Below are positions 53,667-62,321 of a stretch of DNA of 64,000 bases, in pieces; the stretch's first letter is position 1, and each line of letters begins with the position of its first letter. A model generated the notes under the pieces. That model saw only the letters and a list, made by a program, of their open reading frames with translations, was not told the DNA's origin and made no database searches. A program made the position numbers and the translations under genes. Source of the DNA: Sphingomonas naasensis (GTDB taxonomy: Bacteria > Pseudomonadota > Alphaproteobacteria > Sphingomonadales > Sphingomonadaceae); NCBI RefSeq assembly GCF_004792695.1, contig NZ_SRXU01000002.1, positions 1-64,000 of the forward strand, in the 5' to 3' direction.

Positions 53667-55172
53667 ATGGGCGAATTGCTACTGGTCCTCGACGAAGGCA
53701 CCACCTCCACCCGCGCGATGCTGTTCGCGCCGTCGGGCGAATGCCTCGGCAGCCGGGCCGCCGAACTCACCCAAAGCTATCCCGGCCCCGGCCTTGTCGA
53801 GCACGACGCCGCCCAGATCTGGCAGCGCACGCTCGCCTGCGCCCGCGCGATGGTCGACAAGGCCGGCGGCGCCGATCGGATCGCGGCGATCGGCATCACC
53901 AACCAGCGCGAGACCATCGTCTTCTGGGACAAGATCACCGGCGAGCCGCTTGCCCCCGCGATCGTCTGGCAGGACCGGCGCAGCGCCGCCCTGTGCCGCC
54001 AATGGCGCGAGGCGGGCGAGGAGCCGGGGGTGCAGGCACGCACCGGCCTGCTGCTCGATCCCTATTTCTCGGGCACCAAGATCGCTTGGGCGATGGCCAA
54101 CTGGCCGCAGCTCGCCGAGGCCGGCGACCGGCTCGCGATCGGCACGATCGAGAGCTGGCTGGTGTGGAAGCTCACCGCCGGCGAGGATCGGGGTGGCCTC
54201 CACATCACCGACGCGACCAACGCCTCGCGCACCCTGCTGATGGGCCTCGGCAGCGGCGGCTGGAGCGATGGGCTGCTCGACATGTTCTCGGCGCCGCGGA
54301 GCGCCCTGCCCGAGATCGTCGACTGCGCCGGGCGCTTCGGCACGACCCGCCTGTTCGGCGGCGAGATCCCGATCTGCGGCCTCGCGGGCGATCAACAGGC
54401 GGCGACGGTCGGCCAAGCCTGTTTCGCCAAGGGTGACACCAAGGCGACCTATGGCACAGGCGCCTTCGTCCTCACCAATGCCGGCACCGTCCCGCCCTCC
54501 TCGAAGCACCGCCTGCTCGCCACGGTGCTCTGGCAATTGGGCGGCCGCCGCACCTATGCGATCGAAGGCTCGGTGTTCGTCGCCGGCAGCCTGATTCAGT
54601 GGCTGCGCGATTCGGTCGGGCTGATCGACACCGCTCCCGAGACCGAGGCGCTCGCGCGCTCGGTGCCCGACAATGGCGGCGTCTACCTCGTCCCCGCGCT
54701 GTCGGGCCTCGGCGCGCCGTGGTGGGAGCCCGACGCCCGCGCCGCGCTCTCGGGTCTCAGCTTCGCCAGCACCCGCGCGCACATCGTCCGCGCCGCCCTC
54801 GAGGCGATGGCGCATCAGAGCCACGACCTCGAGACCGCGTTCGCCGCCGATGGTGCCGATTGGGCGCGGCTGCGCGTCGACGGCGGCATGGTGACCAACG
54901 ACTGGATGGCGCAGGACCTCGCCGACATGCTCGCCCTCCCCGTCGACCGCCCCGATTTCGCCGAAACCACCGCGCTCGGCGCGGCGATGCTCGCGGGGGT
55001 GGGATGCGGGCTGTTCGGCGGGCTCGGGGAAGCCGCGGCGATGCGGGGTCCCGGCACAACCTTCGAGCCCAAACTCTCCGCCGGGGCGCGCCAGACCCGG
55101 CTTGCCGGCTGGACTCAAGCCGTCCAGAACATCGTCACCCCCGCGAAAGCGGGGGCCCATCTCCCGGACTAG
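53667..55172 (+). CDS. glpK: Glycerol kinase with repeat-encoded C-terminus
   Basis: A 501-residue FGGY kinase phosphorylating glycerol to sn-glycerol 3-phosphate. Signatures: LDEGTTSTRAML at the start, the TNQRETIVFWD segment, GDQQAATVGQACF and KATYGTGAFVLTN, and the GLGAPWWEPDARAAL substrate loop. The final residues (about VTPAKAGAHLPD) are translated from the palindromic element at 55133-55160, which supplies the stop codon at 55170. No glpF or glpD gene is adjacent. Confidence 0.93.
   Translation: MGELLLVLDEGTTSTRAMLFAPSGECLGSRAAELTQSYPGPGLVEHDAAQIWQRTLACARAMVDKAGGADRIAAIGITNQRETIVFWDKITGEPLAPAIVWQDRRSAALCRQWREAGEEPGVQARTGLLLDPYFSGTKIAWAMANWPQLAEAGDRLAIGTIESWLVWKLTAGEDRGGLHITDATNASRTLLMGLGSGGWSDGLLDMFSAPRSALPEIVDCAGRFGTTRLFGGEIPICGLAGDQQAATVGQACFAKGDTKATYGTGAFVLTNAGTVPPSSKHRLLATVLWQLGGRRTYAIEGSVFVAGSLIQWLRDSVGLIDTAPETEALARSVPDNGGVYLVPALSGLGAPWWEPDARAALSGLSFASTRAHIVRAALEAMAHQSHDLETAFAADGADWARLRVDGGMVTNDWMAQDLADMLALPVDRPDFAETTALGAAMLAGVGCGLFGGLGEAAAMRGPGTTFEPKLSAGARQTRLAGWTQAVQNIVTPAKAGAHLPD
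55133..55160. repeat. Palindromic unit overlapping the 3' end of glpK, left of the GIY-YIG gene
   Basis: CGTCACCCCCGC, an AAAG loop and GCGGGGGCCCAT. Plus orientation, same as the first unit of the element at 55476, so the GIY-YIG gene is flanked by direct copies. Confidence 0.85.
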
Positions 55173-55180
55173 CCGCAAGC

Positions 55181-55468
55181 ATGGGCGGCTATGTCTATAT
55201 CGTGACCAACCGCAAAAACGGCGCGCTCTACACTGGAGTCACTGCGGATATCGCACAGCGTACATGGCAACATCGCGAAGGCACCGGCAGCCGCTTCACC
55301 GCGAAACACAGGATCCTTCGTCTCGTCTACGTGGAGCGGCACGACGATATCGAGAATGCGATCATCCGCGAGAAGCGGATCAAGAAGTGGAATCGCGCCT
55401 GGAAAATCGCGCTCATCGAAAAGTCGAACCCCGAATGGCGCGATCTCTGGTTCGACCTCAACAAATAG
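55181..55468 (+). CDS. Single-domain GIY-YIG nuclease
   Basis: A 95-residue protein consisting only of a GIY-YIG domain: the first strand VYIVTNRKNG, the second LYTGVTADI (YTG for YIG), catalytic-type Arg in AQRTWQH, the metal Glu in IIREKRIKKW, and the closing NPEWRDLW. This subfamily is uncharacterised (close to the UPF0213/YhbQ group by pattern). It starts at ATG 55181, 8 bases after the glpK stop. It is bracketed on both sides by the GTCAYCCCCGCG palindromes, at 55133 and 55476. It may cut or mobilise such elements; this is a hypothesis. Confidence 0.9.
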   Translation: MGGYVYIVTNRKNGALYTGVTADIAQRTWQHREGTGSRFTAKHRILRLVYVERHDDIENAIIREKRIKKWNRAWKIALIEKSNPEWRDLWFDLNK

Positions 55469-55475
55469 TCATCAA

Positions 55476-55583
55476 CCGTCATCCCGGCGAAAGCGGGGAC
55501 CCATTTCCTGCGCTTTGCTTTCACACCCCCGCGATATTCGCGGCGACTGCAGGCGATGGGCCCCCGCTTTCGCGGGGGTGACG
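55476..55583. repeat. Inverted-pair palindromic element right of the GIY-YIG gene
   Basis: Left unit CCGTCATCCCGGCG / GCGGGGACCCAT and right inverted unit GGGCCCCCGC / GCGGGGGTGACG enclose about 50 bases. It begins eight bases after the GIY-YIG stop and ends ten bases before the minus-strand synthetase gene. Confidence 0.88.
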
Positions 55584-55593
55584 ATAGAGCGGG

Positions 55594-57342
55594 CTAGGCC
55601 GCTGCCTCTCCCGCAAAGAGCCCACGCAGCTCGGTCTTCAATATCTTGCCCTGCGCGTTGCGCGGCAGCACGTCCTTGGCGAAGCGCACCTTCACCGGCA
55701 CCTTGAACGCCGCGAGCCGCGCGCGCACCCAATCCTGCAGCTCGGCCTCGCTCGCGCTGGTTCCCGGTGCGAGATGGACCACCGCGACCGGCTCCTCGCC
55801 AAGGATCTTGTGCGGCATGCCGACCAGCGCGCAGTCGGTCACCGCCGGATGCGCGTAGAGCACGTCCTCGACTTCGCTCGAATAGATGTTCTCGCCGCCG
55901 CGGATGACGATGTCCTTGGCCCGGTCGACGATGTAGAGGAAGCCGTCCTCGTCGAGCCGCGCGAGATCGCCGGTGCGCACCCAGCCGTCGACAAAGGTCG
56001 CCGCGGTCGCCTCGGGCTTGTTCCAATAGCCCTTCACGATCATCGGCCCGCGCGCCCAGAGCTCGCCGACCTCGCCCACCGCCAATTCGCGATCACCTTC
56101 GACCGAGCGGATCTGCAGGTCCGCCGTGGCGACAGGGGGGCCCGCGCTGGTCGGCCGGCTCAGATAATCCTCGCCCGAATGCGTCGTCACCGTCGCGGTG
56201 GTCTCGGTCATCCCCCAGCCATTGCCCGGCAGCGCGCCGAACTCCTCGTAGATCCGCTTGACCAGCTCGGGCGCCGAGGGCGCGCCGCCATAGGAGATGT
56301 TCTCGAGGCTCGACAGGTCGTAGTTCGCCCGGGCCGGATGCTCGAGCAACTGCCACGCGATCGTCGGCACGCCGCCGGTGGCGTTGACCTTCTCGCGCTC
56401 GATGATCCCCATCGCCAGCTCGGGGTCCCATTTGCGCATGAAGATCAATGTCGATCCCGCCGCGACCGCGCCCATCATCGCCGCCGAGCAGGCGGTGACG
56501 TGGAACAGCGGGATGACGAGCAGCATCACCTTGGGGTCGGGCACCGCCGGCGGCACCTCGCCGCGCCGGAGCATCGTGCGCGCCGCGACATAGCCGCTCG
56601 ACATGATGTTGGTGACGAAGTTGCGGTGGGTGCCCAGCGCGCCCTTGGGATTGCCGGTGGTGCCGCTGGTGTAGAAGATCGTCGCATCGTCGTCGGGCGC
56701 CACTTCGGCCTCGGGGAAACCGACATCGTCGAGCGCGCCCCATTCGTTGGGCGTTCCGATCAGCGATTCGAGCGCCAGCGCCGGCAGCTCGAGCGCACCC
56801 TTCGCGCGGCTCACGATCACCTGCGCGAGATCGGGCAGCTGATCATAGCATTGCTTGAGCCGCTCGTGACGCTCGCCGTCGACGATCAGCACCTTCGCGG
56901 CCGAATCCTTGAGCGCATATTCGAGCTCGCCGCCGGTCCACCACGCGTTGAGCGGCACCATGATCGCGCCGATGCTCACCCCGGCGAAGAAGATCGCCGG
57001 CCATTCGGGCAGGTTGCGCATCGCCAGCGCGACGCGGTCGCCCTTCTGCACCCCCATCTCGGTCAGCTGGCGCGCGATGTGCGCGGTCGCCCGGTAATTG
57101 GCCTCGAAGCTGACCCGCTCGTCCTCGTAGATCGTGAACAGCCGCGGCCCATAGGCGCGCACCATCTGCGCGAGCAACCGCAGCGACGGCGGCGCGTTCT
57201 TCCACACGCGCGTCGGCACCCCGCGAATGTCGACCGACTCCATCTCAAACTTCGCGCCCGGCGCGGTGAGCAGTGCCTTGGTCTGCTCCAGCGACATCCT
57301 GGGCCAGTCGGGGTCGAGCGGAACGATCGGATCGGGGACCAA
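55594..57342 (-). CDS. AMP-forming acyl-CoA synthetase/ligase
   Basis: A 582-residue ANL-superfamily enzyme activating a carboxylic acid through acyl-AMP to a CoA thioester. Signatures: the P-loop YTSGTTGNPKGA near residue 195, GWGMTETTA near 350, GDLARLDEDGFLYIVDRAKD and the C-terminal catalytic Lys in QGKILKTELR. The start is TTG 57342 with AGAGG six to seven bases upstream; ATG 57297 is an alternative. The acid substrate is unknown; neighbouring beta-oxidation genes suggest a fatty acid or aromatic acid. Confidence 0.92.
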   Translation of the reverse strand: MVPDPIVPLDPDWPRMSLEQTKALLTAPGAKFEMESVDIRGVPTRVWKNAPPSLRLLAQMVRAYGPRLFTIYEDERVSFEANYRATAHIARQLTEMGVQKGDRVALAMRNLPEWPAIFFAGVSIGAIMVPLNAWWTGGELEYALKDSAAKVLIVDGERHERLKQCYDQLPDLAQVIVSRAKGALELPALALESLIGTPNEWGALDDVGFPEAEVAPDDDATIFYTSGTTGNPKGALGTHRNFVTNIMSSGYVAARTMLRRGEVPPAVPDPKVMLLVIPLFHVTACSAAMMGAVAAGSTLIFMRKWDPELAMGIIEREKVNATGGVPTIAWQLLEHPARANYDLSSLENISYGGAPSAPELVKRIYEEFGALPGNGWGMTETTATVTTHSGEDYLSRPTSAGPPVATADLQIRSVEGDRELAVGEVGELWARGPMIVKGYWNKPEATAATFVDGWVRTGDLARLDEDGFLYIVDRAKDIVIRGGENIYSSEVEDVLYAHPAVTDCALVGMPHKILGEEPVAVVHLAPGTSASEAELQDWVRARLAAFKVPVKVRFAKDVLPRNAQGKILKTELRGLFAGEAAA

Positions 57343-57504
57343 GCAACACCTCTCGATATGATTTTCTGAACATTGGGTTTGGGCATAACAACCCAACCGA
57401 AAGCAACGTTAGTGTTGATTCGTGTCGCGCTCAAGGCAATAGGGGAAGCGCGTCGCGGATATGGCGCGGCCGACCGGATTCGAACGAGAGGTATGTAGCC
57501 CGAG

Positions 57505-58728
57505 ATGCACATGACACGGTCCGGACGCTACGGATTCGACGCCTCGCGGCTCGCGCGGATCGATGCGTTCGTCAGCGAACGCTATCTCGACTCGGGCAAG
57601 CTTCCGCACGTCCAGCTGCTGATCGCCCGCGACGGCGAGATCGTCCATTTCTCGCATCAGGGCGCGGCCCGCGAGGGCGGCGCCCCGGTCGACGAGGGCA
57701 CCTTGTTCCGCATCGCCTCGATGACCAAGCCGATCACCAGCCTCGCCTTCATGATGCTGGCCGAGGAGGCCAGGGTCTCGCTCGACACGCCCGTTCATCA
57801 CGTGCTGCCCGAGCTCAAGGGGCTCGGCGTCTATGCCGGCGGCGGCGAGGGCGCGCCCTTCACGACCACGCCGACCGCCGAGCCGATGCGGATGGTCGAC
57901 TTGCTCCGCCACACCTCGGGCCTGACCTACAGTTTCCAGAACCGCACCCCGGTCGATGCCGCCTATCGCGATTCGAAGATCGAGAACTGGCACGGCAATC
58001 TGACGCTCGACGAATTCATCGCCGCGCTCGGCAAGCTCCCGCTCGAATTCTCGCCGGGCACCGAATGGAATTATTCGGTGTCGACCGACGTGCTCGGCGC
58101 CGTGGTCGAGCGTGTCGCGGGCATGCCGCTCGAAAGCTTCTTCGCGACGCGCATCTTCGAGCCGCTCGGCATGGCCGACACCTTCTTTCAGGTGCCCGCC
58201 GATAAGCTCCACCGCCTGTCGGATTGCTGGGCGCTCGACGAGAAGACCGGCCAGCGCGTGCTGTACGATCGCGGCGAAGCCTCGGCCTGGTCGCTTTTCC
58301 CCAGGCTCGTCTCGGGCGGCGGCGGGCTCGTCTCGACCGCGCTCGACTATCACCGTTTCTGCAGCTTCTGCCTGAACGGCGGTGAGCTCGACGGCGTCCG
58401 CCTCGTCAGCCCCAAGACGATCGAATTGATGACGATGAACCACCTCCCCGGCGGTTCGGACCTCGCGACCATGTCGAAAGCGCTGTTCAGCGAGACCACC
58501 AATGCCGGCGTCGGCTTCGGGCTCGGCTTCGCGGTCACCACCGATGTCGCGCGCACGCTGATGCCCGGCTCGGTGGGCGAATATTATTGGGGCGGGATGT
58601 TCTCGACGGCGTTCTTCGTCGACCCGGTCGAGCGTATCCACATGGTGTTCATGACCCAGCTCACCCCCTCGATGCGCTACCCGATCCGCCGCGAGCTCAA
58701 GACGATGATCTATTCGGCTTTGACATGA
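57505..58728 (+). CDS. Serine hydrolase of the beta-lactamase class C family
   Basis: A 407-residue protein with the class C beta-lactamase/esterase EstB fold. The active-site Ser72-x-x-Lys75 is in IASMTKPITS, the Tyr190 of YSV is in EWNYSVSTD, and YYWGG near the C-terminus may replace the KTG motif. No signal peptide is obvious, so it is probably a cytoplasmic esterase or lipase and not an antibiotic-resistance enzyme. It is divergent from the synthetase with 162 bp between them. Confidence 0.88.
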   Translation: MHMTRSGRYGFDASRLARIDAFVSERYLDSGKLPHVQLLIARDGEIVHFSHQGAAREGGAPVDEGTLFRIASMTKPITSLAFMMLAEEARVSLDTPVHHVLPELKGLGVYAGGGEGAPFTTTPTAEPMRMVDLLRHTSGLTYSFQNRTPVDAAYRDSKIENWHGNLTLDEFIAALGKLPLEFSPGTEWNYSVSTDVLGAVVERVAGMPLESFFATRIFEPLGMADTFFQVPADKLHRLSDCWALDEKTGQRVLYDRGEASAWSLFPRLVSGGGGLVSTALDYHRFCSFCLNGGELDGVRLVSPKTIELMTMNHLPGGSDLATMSKALFSETTNAGVGFGLGFAVTTDVARTLMPGSVGEYYWGGMFSTAFFVDPVERIHMVFMTQLTPSMRYPIRRELKTMIYSALT

Positions 58729-58735
58729 CCCCATC

Positions 58736-58813
58736 GTGCTCCCGCGAAAGCAGGAGCCCAGGGCCACAAGCGGCCCGGTCCTAAACCCTGGGCTCCTGCT
58801 TTCGCAGGAGCAC
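58736..58813. repeat. Inverted-pair element (CTCCTGC/GCAGGAG type)
   Basis: GTGCTCCCGCGAAAGCAGGAG with CCCAGGG on the left and CCCTGGGCTCCTGC then GCAGGAGCAC on the right, about 25 bases of spacer. It resembles 47269-47347 closely. Confidence 0.88.
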
Positions 58814-58829
58814 TCGAACGGAGAATGAA

Positions 58830-60857
58830 ATGACTTCCCCCATCACCACCAGCCGCCAGGGCGACGTCCTGATCCTCACCTCGGACAATCCGCCGGTGAA
58901 TGCGCTCGGCGCCGCGGTCCGTCAGGGGCTGCAGGCCGGGATCGAGGAAGCGAAGAACGACGACAGCATCAAGGCCGTCGTCATCATCGCCGCGGGCAAG
59001 ACCTTCTTCGCCGGCGCCGACATCACCGAATTCGGCAAGGCGATGCAGGAGCCGTCGCTGCCGGTGCTGGTCGATCAGATCGAGGCGCTCGACAAGCCGG
59101 TGATCGCCGCGGTCCACGGCACTGCATTGGGCGGCGGCTGCGAAGTCGCCCTCGCCTCGCACTATCGCATCGCCGTCCCTAGCGCGAAGTTCGGCCTGCC
59201 CGAAGTCAAGCTCGGCATCCTGCCCGGTGCCGGCGGCACCCAGCGCATGCCGCGCGTCGCGGGAGTCGAGACCGCGCTCGAGCTCGCCACCAAGGGCGAT
59301 CCGATCTCGGCCGAGCAGGCCAAGGCGGCCGGCCTCGTCGATCGCCTCGCCAACGAAGGCAACCTTCTCGCCGACGCGGTGGCGTTCGCCAACGAAGTCA
59401 TCGGCAAGCCCGTCTCGCGCTCCAGCGAGCGTCCCGTCACCGTCGATCCGGCGATCTTCGAGACGTTCCGCAAGGCCAACGCGAAGCGCTTCCGCGGCAT
59501 GGACGCCCCCACCGCGATCGTCGACCTGATCGAGCAGACCGCCGGCAAGCCCTATGCCGAGGGCGTCCAGGCCGAGCGCATGGGCTTCATGAAGCTGATC
59601 ATGGGCACCCAGTCCGCCGCGCTCCGCCACATCTTCTTCGCCGAGCGCAAGGCCGCGAAGATCGACGGCATCGCCGAGGACGTGCAGCTCCGCGACATCA
59701 AGCGCGTCGGCGTGATCGGCGCCGGCACGATGGGCGGCGGCATCTCGATGAACTTCCTCACCGCCGGCGTGCCGGTGACCATCGTCGAGATGGCGCAGGA
59801 CGCGCTCGATCGCGGCACCGGCGTGATCCGCAAGAATTACGAGGCGACCGCCGCCAAGGGCCGGATGACCGCCGAGCAGGTCGAAGGCGCGATGGGGCTG
59901 CTCAAGGCCAGCCTCAATTTCGATGATCTCGCCGAGTGCGACCTGATCATCGAGGCGGTCTACGAGAATATGGACGTCAAGAAGGACATTTTCGGCAAGC
60001 TCGACAAGATCGCCAAGCCGGGCGCGATCCTCGCCTCGAACACCTCGTATCTGAACATCGACGAGATCGCCGCGGTCACCAGCCGCCCGCAGGACGTGCT
60101 CGGCCTGCATTTCTTCTCGCCGGCGAACGTGATGAAGCTGCTCGAGATCGTCCGCGGCGCCAAGACCGCCGACGACGTGCTCGCCACCGCGATGGCGGTC
60201 TCGAAGAAGATCAGGAAAGTCGCCGTGATCGCGGGCGTCTGCTACGGCTTCATCGGCAATCGCATGCTGATGCCGCGCCAGGTCGAGGCCAACAAGATGC
60301 TGCTCGAAGGCGCCACGCCCGAGCAGATCGACAAGGTCCATGTCGGCTTCGGCATGCCGATGGGCCCGTTCCAGATGGCCGACCTCGCCGGCGTCGACAT
60401 CGGCTGGCACCGCGACCCCAACCGCATCGAGAACATCCGCGACGCGCTCGCCGCCGAAGGCCGCTGGGGCCAGAAGAAGAGCGCCGGCTTCTACGACTAT
60501 GACGAGAAGCGCACGCCTTCGAACAGCCCGCGCGTCGCCGAGCTGATCGCGGAATGGCGAGGCAAGCTCAACGTTCCGCAGCACGAAGTGACCGAGGAGG
60601 AGATCGTCGTCCGCACGCTCTACACCATGGTCAACGAAGGCGCGCTGATCCTCGCCGAGGGCATGGCGCAGCGCGCGAGCGACATCGATGTCGTCTGGGT
60701 CTATGGCTATGGCTGGCCCCCGTACCGCGGCGGCCCGATGTTCTGGGCCGACACCGAGGGCCTCGCCAAGATCGTCGCCGGCCTCGAGAAATACGGCTTC
60801 GAAGTCGCCCCCTTGCTCCGCGAAAAGGCGGAAAAGGGCGAGAAGTTCAACAAGTGA
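58830..60857 (+). CDS. Multifunctional enoyl-CoA hydratase / 3-hydroxyacyl-CoA dehydrogenase (FadB/FadJ type)
   Basis: A 675-residue fusion enzyme of beta-oxidation. The N-terminal crotonase domain has the oxyanion loop in [10 protein letters not shown] and [12 protein letters not shown], with Glu in [15 protein letters not shown]. The HAD domain starts near residue 290 with [14 protein letters not shown], catalytic His in LHFFSPAN and a C-terminal helical pair. Isomerase activity is possible but not assignable. The start ATG follows GGAGAATGAA. It begins the beta-oxidation set. Confidence 0.93.
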   Translation: MTSPITTSRQGDVLILTSDNPPVNALGAAVRQGLQAGIEEAKNDDSIKAVVIIAAGKTFFAGADITEFGKAMQEPSLPVLVDQIEALDKPVIAAVHGTALGGGCEVALASHYRIAVPSAKFGLPEVKLGILPGAGGTQRMPRVAGVETALELATKGDPISAEQAKAAGLVDRLANEGNLLADAVAFANEVIGKPVSRSSERPVTVDPAIFETFRKANAKRFRGMDAPTAIVDLIEQTAGKPYAEGVQAERMGFMKLIMGTQSAALRHIFFAERKAAKIDGIAEDVQLRDIKRVGVIGAGTMGGGISMNFLTAGVPVTIVEMAQDALDRGTGVIRKNYEATAAKGRMTAEQVEGAMGLLKASLNFDDLAECDLIIEAVYENMDVKKDIFGKLDKIAKPGAILASNTSYLNIDEIAAVTSRPQDVLGLHFFSPANVMKLLEIVRGAKTADDVLATAMAVSKKIRKVAVIAGVCYGFIGNRMLMPRQVEANKMLLEGATPEQIDKVHVGFGMPMGPFQMADLAGVDIGWHRDPNRIENIRDALAAEGRWGQKKSAGFYDYDEKRTPSNSPRVAELIAEWRGKLNVPQHEVTEEEIVVRTLYTMVNEGALILAEGMAQRASDIDVVWVYGYGWPPYRGGPMFWADTEGLAKIVAGLEKYGFEVAPLLREKAEKGEKFNK

Positions 60858-60869
60858 AGTGACCCAAAT

Positions 60870-60990
60870 CCTCCCCCGGAGGGGGAGGTGGCAGCCGAAG
60901 GCTGACGGAGGGGTAGCGCACCACAAGCGGCAAAGCCCGCGGAGACTACCCCTCCACCGCTTCGCGGTCCCCCTCCCCCTCCGGGGGAGG
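60870..60990. repeat. Palindromic element (CCTCCCCCGGAGGGGGAGG type)
   Basis: Outer hairpins CTCCCCC-GGA-GGGGGAG and CCTCCCCC-TCC-GGGGGAGG; an inner inverted repeat GGAGGGGTAG (60907-60916) and CTACCCCTCC (60946-60955) lies between. It sits directly before the acyl-CoA dehydrogenase ribosome-binding site. Confidence 0.82.
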
Positions 60991-61003
60991 AATGGAGAGA
61001 AGA

Positions 61004-62161
61004 ATGGCAGAGGATCTGGAAACCTTCCGCGCCGAGACCCGCGCATGGCTCGAAGCCAATTGCCCGGAGACCATGCGCACCCCGATGCGCGGCGAGAAGG
61101 ACGCCACCTGGGGCGGCCGCAACCCGCAATTCGCGCATCCCGACCAGAAAATCTGGATGGACCGGATGGGCGCACGCGGCTGGACCGTGCCCGACTGGCC
61201 CGCAGCCTATGGCGGCGGTGGCCTCAGCCCGGCCGAGACCAAGATCCTCCGCGAGGAAATGGCGCGGCTCAAATGCCGCAACCCGCTCAACAGCTTCGGC
61301 ATCTCGATGCTCGGGCCGGCCTTGCTGAAATACGGCACCGAAGCGCAGAAACTCGAGCATCTGCCCAGGATCGCCCGCGGCGAGATCCGCTGGTGCCAAG
61401 GCTATAGCGAGCCCAATGCCGGCTCCGACCTCGCCGGGCTCCAGACCAGCGCCGAGGATGCCGGCGACCATTATATCGTCAACGGCCAGAAGGTCTGGAC
61501 GTCGTACGCCGACCAGGCCGACTGGATCTTCTGCCTCGTCCGCACCGACAAGACCAGCAAGCAGGGCGGGATCAGCTTCTTGCTGTTCGACATGGCCAGC
61601 GAGGGCGTCTCGACCAAACCAATCCTGCTGATCAGCGGCTATTCGCCCTTCTGCGAGACCTTTTTCGACAATGTGAAGGTCCCCAAGGCCAATCGCGTCC
61701 ATGACGAGAACAAGGGCTGGGACGTCGCCAAGTACCTGCTCGGCCATGAGCGCGAGATGATCTCGGGCATGGGTCTCGGCGGCCCCGCTGGCGATCCGAT
61801 GATCGACGCGGCGCGCAAGGGCGTCGATCCGATCCTCCGCGCCCAGATCGCCCTGTTCCAGGTGCGCTCGCAGGCGTTCAAGGCGATGTCCGAGCGCTTC
61901 ATCGACGAATTGAAGGCCGGCCGCGCGCACCCCGCCCAGCCCTCAATGATGAAATATTACGGCACCGAACTGAACAAGGCCCGCCACGAGCTGACCATGG
62001 CCGCGGGCGGCTCGGACAGCCTCGAATGGGAAAGCGAGGCGTCGAACCACGGCGCCGCACCCCGCGCCTGGCTGCGCACCAAAGCCAATTCGATCGAAGG
62101 TGGCACGAGCGAGATCCAGCTTAACATCATCGCCAAGCGGATATTGGATTTGCCGAGCTGA
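61004..62161 (+). CDS. Acyl-CoA dehydrogenase, first of a pair
   Basis: A 385-residue FAD enzyme. Signatures: CQGYSEPNAGSDLAGLQT (FAD/substrate), the segment WTSYADQADWIF, and the C-terminal EGGTSEIQLNIIAKRILDL. The start is ATG 61004, with GGAG seven bases upstream; an in-frame ATG at 60992 lies in the repeat. The gene is followed by a second, shorter dehydrogenase. This arrangement recalls large/small pairs such as PimC/PimD. Confidence 0.92.
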   Translation: MAEDLETFRAETRAWLEANCPETMRTPMRGEKDATWGGRNPQFAHPDQKIWMDRMGARGWTVPDWPAAYGGGGLSPAETKILREEMARLKCRNPLNSFGISMLGPALLKYGTEAQKLEHLPRIARGEIRWCQGYSEPNAGSDLAGLQTSAEDAGDHYIVNGQKVWTSYADQADWIFCLVRTDKTSKQGGISFLLFDMASEGVSTKPILLISGYSPFCETFFDNVKVPKANRVHDENKGWDVAKYLLGHEREMISGMGLGGPAGDPMIDAARKGVDPILRAQIALFQVRSQAFKAMSERFIDELKAGRAHPAQPSMMKYYGTELNKARHELTMAAGGSDSLEWESEASNHGAAPRAWLRTKANSIEGGTSEIQLNIIAKRILDLPS

Positions 62162-62167
62162 CATAAA

Positions 62168-62300
62168 CCCTCTCCCGCTTTCGCGGGAGAGGAGCGAGAC
62201 TTGGCAGCTTGCTGCCTAGTCGCAGCGGTGAGGGTCTTCTTCTTGCCCGCGCCAAAGAAGAAGGCCCTCACCCGACCTCTCCCGCGAAAGCGGGAGAGGG
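62168..62300. repeat. Palindromic element (CCCTCTCCCGC type)
   Basis: Outer inverted hairpins CCTCTCCCGC / GCGGGAGAGG at both ends, inner stems GGCAGC-N2-GCTGCC and CTTCTTCTT-N11-AAGAAGAAGG. Ends just before the second dehydrogenase gene. The outer units recall those of 37663-37834. Confidence 0.85.
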
Positions 62301-62321
62301 AGCAGAAGAGAGAAGAAGAAA

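Noticed and set aside
57505-58728. Beta-lactamase as an antibiotic-resistance gene
   Set aside because: No signal peptide and no KTG motif; the pattern fits the EstB-like esterase group better.
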